DNA of 64,000 bases from Symbiodinium natans (Eukaryota > Sar > Dinophyceae > Suessiales > Symbiodiniaceae). Within the stretch, counting starts at the first letter, position 1. Every line of letters begins with the position of its first letter. The stretch is from assembly GCA_905221605.1 (NCBI GenBank), contig CAJNDS010002080.1, positions 917,001 through 981,000 on the forward strand, given 5' to 3'. The notes under the pieces were generated by a model. The model saw only the letters and a list, made by a program, of their open reading frames with translations. It made no database searches and had not been told where the DNA came from. Below, one piece after another: positions 59,664-64,000 of this stretch. The position numbers and the translations under genes were made by a program.

Positions 59664-59898
59664 GCCGCCGCCGCTGCTGCCGCTGCTGCCGCCGCCGCTG
59701 CTGCTATCATTTACCAGTAATCTCAAGGTGCCCCGTCCTCCGCCCTGCCACTAGGATCTTCTTCGTCTTCGTGCTCTTCTTCAGGCTCTTCTTGGTCGGC
59801 CTCCTGATCCATATCCTGAGTGCAACTTGCACATTGCGGGAGCACAGCTGTCGTGCTGTTGTGTTCAACGCCTCCTCCTCCATGTCTGGGGCGACTTC
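58207..59898 (-). CDS. Core histone H2A, multi-exon, possible acidic N-terminal extension
   Basis: Exons on the minus strand: 59548-59455 (basic tail, SSGRKARGKSKAKPIKKD), 59220-59170 (FPVAKVRNLLKESGYG), 59008-58993 (a 16-nt micro-exon giving RVSQDA), 58893-58821 (SIYLTGVMEYVVAEILELAG), 58742-58683 (KQRILPRNIQLAIRNDE), 58606-58562 (ELNKYMANVTIKSGG) and 58494 onward (VIPNIHTVLMPQKTSAKG). Together they give a complete H2A histone fold with the acidic-patch NDEELN. Donors are GC, GT, GT, GC, GC and GT; acceptors are AG before G. Reading the last exon through to 58,207 would add about 80 unusual residues, so another intron is likely after the fold. Two upstream stretches with matching splice sites (59898-59872 and 59815-59744) would add a Glu/Asp-rich N-terminus in phase. 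The alternative start, a Met at 59,710 reading through the Ala repeat, cannot be excluded. Dinoflagellates keep histone genes although bulk chromatin lacks nucleosomes. Confidence 0.88.
59610..59705. repeat. CTG/CAG trinucleotide repeat with CCG interruptions
   Basis: About 30 trinucleotides, first pure CTG and then mixed CTG and CCG. Frames through it give poly-Leu, poly-Cys, poly-Ala or poly-Ser. It lies between the basic-tail exon of H2A and the candidate acidic exon, so it is either intronic or, if translation starts at 59,710, encodes a poly-Ala stretch. Confidence 0.9.
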
Positions 59899-59984
59899 CT
59901 CAATAGGCTGCCGTGGCATGTGGGTAGTCTAAAACCAATGTACACCGTCAGAACCCATAAGCATGAGAAGCATTTATCCCACGC

Positions 59985-60065
59985 GCACACACCCACACCC
60001 ACACCCACACGCACACACGCACGTACGCACACACACACACACACACAGAGACAGACACAGACAGA
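59985..60065. repeat. CA-rich microsatellite upstream of H2A
   Basis: CACACCCACACCC passing into (CA)n and CAGACAGAGA; it separates the H2A gene from the next region. Confidence 0.8.
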
Positions 60066-60069
60066 GAGG

Positions 60070-61130
60070 GACGCGCTTGCGGCAGGCTTGTGAGACAGGT
60101 TGCCCAGTTCTTCTCCCGCGAACAAATGCTTATGCACGTTCGGATGCACGAAATACAGCAAAACAAGTACAGCAAATCAGACTGCGCAAAGGAACTATCG
60201 GTGTTTTCCGTTTATGCTCCACGATGCTTTTTGTTATGCCCTTCCCGTTCCAGTCATGCAGAGGGTGTGTTTCTTATGCTGAATGAGTTCTGTGGAGTTG
60301 TGGTTGTGTGTTTGGGGGGTTCTAGGGCAAGCTGTTGTTTGAGGACGACCCCAAACCCTATGAGACCCTAAACCTCTAGGTCCCTAGAACCCTAAGACCC
60401 TAGAACCCCAAAACCCTAAAACCCTAGAACTTGGATCTCCTCATTGAAACAACAGATGCTTCTGATTGCGGCTGGGCTTTTGCTTGTGAAGCGAAGGGGA
60501 GGGTTAGGGTTTAGGGTTTGGGGTTCAGGGCGTGGAGTTCAGGGTTTACGGCCTGTAGTGCTTCAACATACAACACATGGCTTGGGTTGGCTGAGGCGGG
60601 GCTGGTGCTTGATGCAAACGTGCCCGGCCCGTAGAAATGTGGCTTGGCTTGGCCGTACAGTAGGGATGGGGCGCACCCCACCCCCCAAGTGCCACCTCAC
60701 CAAGTGCTCTGCCATGTTTCCTTTAATTAACATATTCCCCTCGCTTCGCAAGCAACATGTTCGCCAACAACAGGCTTGCAGGAAAACATGTGCAGCCATC
60801 CAACGCCTACATCAAGGGCAGGAACAGATTCTTTTCTGGACAACAAGGAGCGTTCAGCGCAACAAAGGTAGATGCAGTCAGCATAGCATCTAAATGCGTT
60901 ATTCGGTTTCACGGAATGCATTCAAAACCTCCCTGCTTCTTCTTACTGCACCCAACTTAGTTGCAACTCTTTTCTCCACTCAAGGCACGTAGTTGTAACT
61001 TGCTTTTCCTACTGAAAACGTCTGGTGTCTCCAGAGAGGTTTGCAACAACCTTGTGGGCTTGAAACCATATTGCTGTACACATAAGCAGCACCCGAAACA
61101 GGTCCTTTCATGTCACCCAACATGTTCGTG
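60070..61130. other. No recognised gene
   Basis: Contains a short degenerate CCCTAAA-like stretch at 60,345-60,425 and a TTTAGGG-like one near 60,503-60,545, echoing the subtelomere. Frames up to 149 codons on the plus strand show no family similarity. Confidence 0.4.
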
Positions 61131-61625
61131 TAGGGTCTTGGGTTTCCCACAGGTCTCTTCTCCTTTTAGGGCTTTGGGTTTGACACGGATTTGGTGTTTG
61201 CAACATCTCTTTAGGGATTTATGCCACACTTCCCGGGATTTTGGGCTTTGCCGCATCCCTTGCAGGCCTTCCCACCACCTTTCCTTTCAGGGCAACAGCC
61301 CACGCAGCATCTCGAGCCAGGGTGCAGGGTCTCCCTGCCCAACATTGGCTTTGAGGCGTCAGAGCTTGCCACCCGACAGGGCCTCCATTTTCAAACTTTA
61401 GGGCTGCCCTAGAGCAATCTGCTTTTAGGGTTGAGGCCTTGACACGCAACATCTACCCTTAGGGCTTAGAGTTTGCCACCCGACATCTCCTTTTGAGGTT
61501 TGCGGTTTGCCACCGCCTCCTTTTCGGGTTTTGGTCTTGCCGGGTTATCTCTCTTTGGGGCCTTCAGGGTTTATGGTTTGCCCTTACGACTGAACGCTTG
61601 CAATCCAAATATCTCCTTTTCGGTG
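61130..61625 (+). repeat. Degenerate minisatellite with TTAGGG-like words
   Basis: Imperfect units of about 45-60 bp, each with a TTTTAGGG- or TTTGGGG-like word, then TTGCCACCCGACA-like sequence and CTCCTTTT. Clear instances are at about 61,360-61,385, 61,460-61,500 and 61,500-61,530. Frames running through it are probably not genes. Confidence 0.55.
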
Positions 61626-61629
61626 CTTG

Positions 61630-63550
61630 GCTCTTACAGGTTGGCTGCATTTTTCTTCATAATTCGGACCTTGGTCCCATGACAGCTGCCATGGCCATTC
61701 AGTCCGCTTGTGGCAACATCCTAACTAAGCATCACCTGCAAGAGGTCTTAGGCCTACGGGATGAAGGTAGTTGTCGTACATGCACCAAAAAAACCCACTC
61801 AGCCTTAGGACCGAAAACCGGCGCAACAATGGCCAACACAAAAGCAGTAGGTCCTCCTCCTCCTCTGGTGCTGACATGTTAGCAAGGCCTCAGAAGGTGA
61901 GGCAGCTGCATGACTTGCTGCAATACAAGCAGTACTGCTAAAACTCGGATTGGGCACACGGCAGAATGATTGGATCTGCAGCACGGCAGGATAGGAATTG
62001 GTGCCCCACTTGTGGCTAAAACAGGCGAGCGTCACCACGAAAGTGAAGGCACAAACTGCTCCATGCTCTTCCACTCTCGTGATGTCTTCGGCTCAAAGAT
62101 CAGGAGCTGAGGCTAACTTTTTAACCAGAGGCTGATACTGAGTGTCGTGTAACACCACGCACACTGTATCTGCCCAAACTTGCTCAGGACACCACCGCTG
62201 CCGGAGAGCTGTCCTGCATGCTGTCTAGCGTAGCGCAGGGATGTGCGGGCCCTGGCGACGCTGTGACGAGCGAAAATGCCTATTCAGGCTGAGCAGCAAA
62301 GAACTCTTCATTCCTTTCTTGCATTCTATTGTGCTGTGGTCAGCGGGTCTCCAGTACAGGAAAAACTTGGAGCTGACCTGACCGTCTGGTACGTGTCTTA
62401 GTAGCCTCATGCTACCGGCCACCGCACTGGTGGGCTTTTGTACCTTTTTGCTTTGTAAAAGCCGTGCAGCAGGGATCTCAAGGACCTTCCACTACATTGT
62501 GCATAAATGTGGAGTCCATGTAGCGTTGATGGGAAAGTCCTTGTAGGATGTTGCAACCCGGGAAATGAGACAAAACGCAGGGAAAGACACAGCCCTTCTT
62601 GGAAGGGCTTGTTATACATAGACATAGCTGCTTGGCACGCTTTCTCAACTGCAGGCCACGTCTGGGCCGTAGGAACAGTGAAGGAGCGCCGACCTGGCGC
62701 AGAGAAGAGGCATGTTGGGACAGGCTACCCGGACTTCAAGCTCCCAGACAGTGAGACTCCCAAGCAGCGCCTACACTGATCGCTACCAAGGCAACGCTTC
62801 AAGCTCTTCCAGCTTCGGGTCGTCAGCACAAAGATACAAGAAGCACATGGGGGCACTGCCGTCGTGTGGGGCGGGTTTGGAATGGGCCTAGATAAATCTA
62901 GATAAGTGGCGAATTTCTAGATTCTGCGGCAGCGCCTGCTCTGCGCGCACTCAACTTTGCTCAATATTGATGCAGCCATCAGTGTTGGGAGGGTTTCAAC
63001 CCTCTTGAGGCAGTCAGCCTCGAGCATGTACCATTTTTGATTTTTTTCTCCTTGCCGCAGCCAACAGGATCCCATTTTGGTCTGCCATCCGGCCAAATAT
63101 CTTTCTTACAGTAATGGGCGTGCCGCTTCCATGTGCGACTAGCTGGCAATGGTGGGACTGAGCCAGTACTTGGATGGCATGAATCCTGGTGATCAACCGC
63201 CAGTTTACAAACGAGCCTGCCCACCTGAGAAGCCAAAGAATGGAGACTTTATAGCCTTGGTTGCGAACCCCGCCATAGAAAGTGTGACATGCAATTCTTT
63301 TTCAGACACAGCAGCGAAGGAGCCCAAGACGCTTAAAAAAAACCTGGAGTGGGAGTGCCAACAAGTCGCCCAAGGGCATCTAGACCAGGTTCGGCAACAT
63401 CGAGTCCAGGCACCTTCTCGGCTCAAACGTGCGCATTTGTGTGCCCTGCGGGTGCGGGGGCTGGCCTCTTGTGGCGCTTCTGAGGCCCTCATCCTTGCAA
63501 TGGCCACAGGGTGCGCAATACTTACTTAAAGCACTTAAAAACATGCCACG
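61630..63550. other. No recognised gene
   Basis: Balanced composition with frames of 60-130 codons on both strands. A plus-strand stretch at 63,149-63,270 reads LSQYLDGMNPGDQPPVYK, which looks protein-like but is unassigned. Short hidden exons are possible. Confidence 0.35.
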
Positions 63551-63555
63551 TTTCT

Positions 63556-63801
63556 CTAAACTCCAACAATCCCGGCAATCCGCTGGTCCGACCTTGGCGG
63601 CACAACTTCATGCTTCAGAAGCTCAGCACTGGGCGCGTCTTTCGTCATCTGCCACATGGTGCTCCAGTACTCGTCTTCCTTGCTCTGCTCGTCACTCAGG
63701 AGCAAAACCTCGGGGCAACAGCAAGAGGTGCTTGGTGCAGGGCTTTGTTGCAGGAGGTTCAGCATGCTGCCCCAAGAGATGCAAGCACAAATTCCTGTCA
63801 C
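63556..63801 (-). CDS. Possible exon of an unknown protein
   Basis: An 81-codon minus-strand frame with a protein-like second half (SDEQSKEDEYWSTMWQMTKD followed by APSAELLKHEVV). It is preceded by an AG|G site at its upstream edge. It has the same strand as all recognised genes. No family was recognised and its extent is uncertain. Confidence 0.3.
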   Translation of the reverse strand: MTGICACISWGSMLNLLQQSPAPSTSCCCPEVLLLSDEQSKEDEYWSTMWQMTKDAPSAELLKHEVVPPRSDQRIAGIVGV

Positions 63802-64000
63802 TGCCTACAGGTCTCCAATCTTGGGTTGGTTTTCCTCATGCCGCCACTCAACAACTTCAATTACGGTAACCTACCGCGTTTCTGGGTGTTTGGATGTTGT
63901 CAAAACATGCAGTTCATAGCATTTCCAGGCGTTGGGGTCTCCGAACACTGCGAATTGCAGCAGTCAGTAGCAGCTGAAAATGCCACTAACCAAAAACGTG

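Noticed and set aside
59432-59932. Poly-Cys / poly-Leu plus-strand frames
   Set aside because: They are read through the CTG/CAG repeat, antisense to the H2A exons.
36000-64000. Bacterial-type operon organisation for the tandem metabolic genes
   Set aside because: Introns, a mitochondrial-type targeting peptide and spacer lengths are eukaryotic; common orientation is explained by dinoflagellate unidirectional gene blocks.

Overview
The window looks like nuclear DNA of a dinoflagellate, most likely a Symbiodiniaceae-like species, running from a subtelomeric region (left) into a gene-bearing region (right). The evidence is (1) very abundant plant/alveolate-type telomere heptamers (TTTAGGG/CCCTAAA) in the first 21 kb, and (2) four genes on the right whose introns, deduced from protein homology, start with GC, GA or GT and nearly always end in AG followed by a G. 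That mixed donor use is a known dinoflagellate trait. The genus cannot be fixed from sequence alone.

Layout. 1-20,995: subtelomere made of dozens of interstitial telomere-repeat blocks in both orientations, many turned into homogeneous variants (TTTGGGG, TTTTAGGG, TTTTGGGG, GGGCTTA), with short non-autonomous elements between them. I found no convincing gene here. 20,996-21,095: 100-N assembly gap; the heptamer arrays stop at it. 21,096-26,700: dispersed and tandem repeats (a ~255-bp repeat in both orientations, a 65-70-bp tandem, AACTCGAGTT palindromes, CAATATTG elements). 26,900-31,100: AT-rich island with a decayed reverse transcriptase and an AT-rich satellite. 31,100-35,100: mixed and AT-rich repetitive DNA without recognised genes. 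35,100-64,000: gene region.

Every recognised gene is on the minus strand, i.e. transcribed toward the telomere-repeat end. In transcription order from the right they are: a core histone H2A (59.9-58.2 kb), a mitochondrial branched-chain 2-oxo acid dehydrogenase in which E1-alpha and E1-beta are fused in one polypeptide (57.4-52.3 kb), a pyruvate kinase with at least 23 small exons (51.4-45.1 kb), and a 2-oxoglutarate/Fe(II) oxygenase resembling OGFOD2 (36.6-35.1 kb). Several further minus-strand reading frames (36.7-37.4, 39.2-39.7, 41.3-41.5, 42.6-43.1 and 63.6 kb) look partly coding but could not be named. Pyruvate kinase (glycolysis) and the fused dehydrogenase (Val/Leu/Ile catabolism) are head-to-tail about 0.9 kb apart; this looks like a dinoflagellate unidirectional gene block rather than an operon.

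Most biologically notable: the E1-alpha/E1-beta fusion with an intronless alpha half and an intron-dense beta half; the GC-dominated splice donors of pyruvate kinase; an H2A with a 16-nt micro-exon and a possible acidic N-terminal extension; the collection of telomere-variant arrays; and a small MITE nested in a larger fold-back element. Exon limits were deduced by hand from reading frame, family similarity and splice consensus; none was checked against transcripts or databases.
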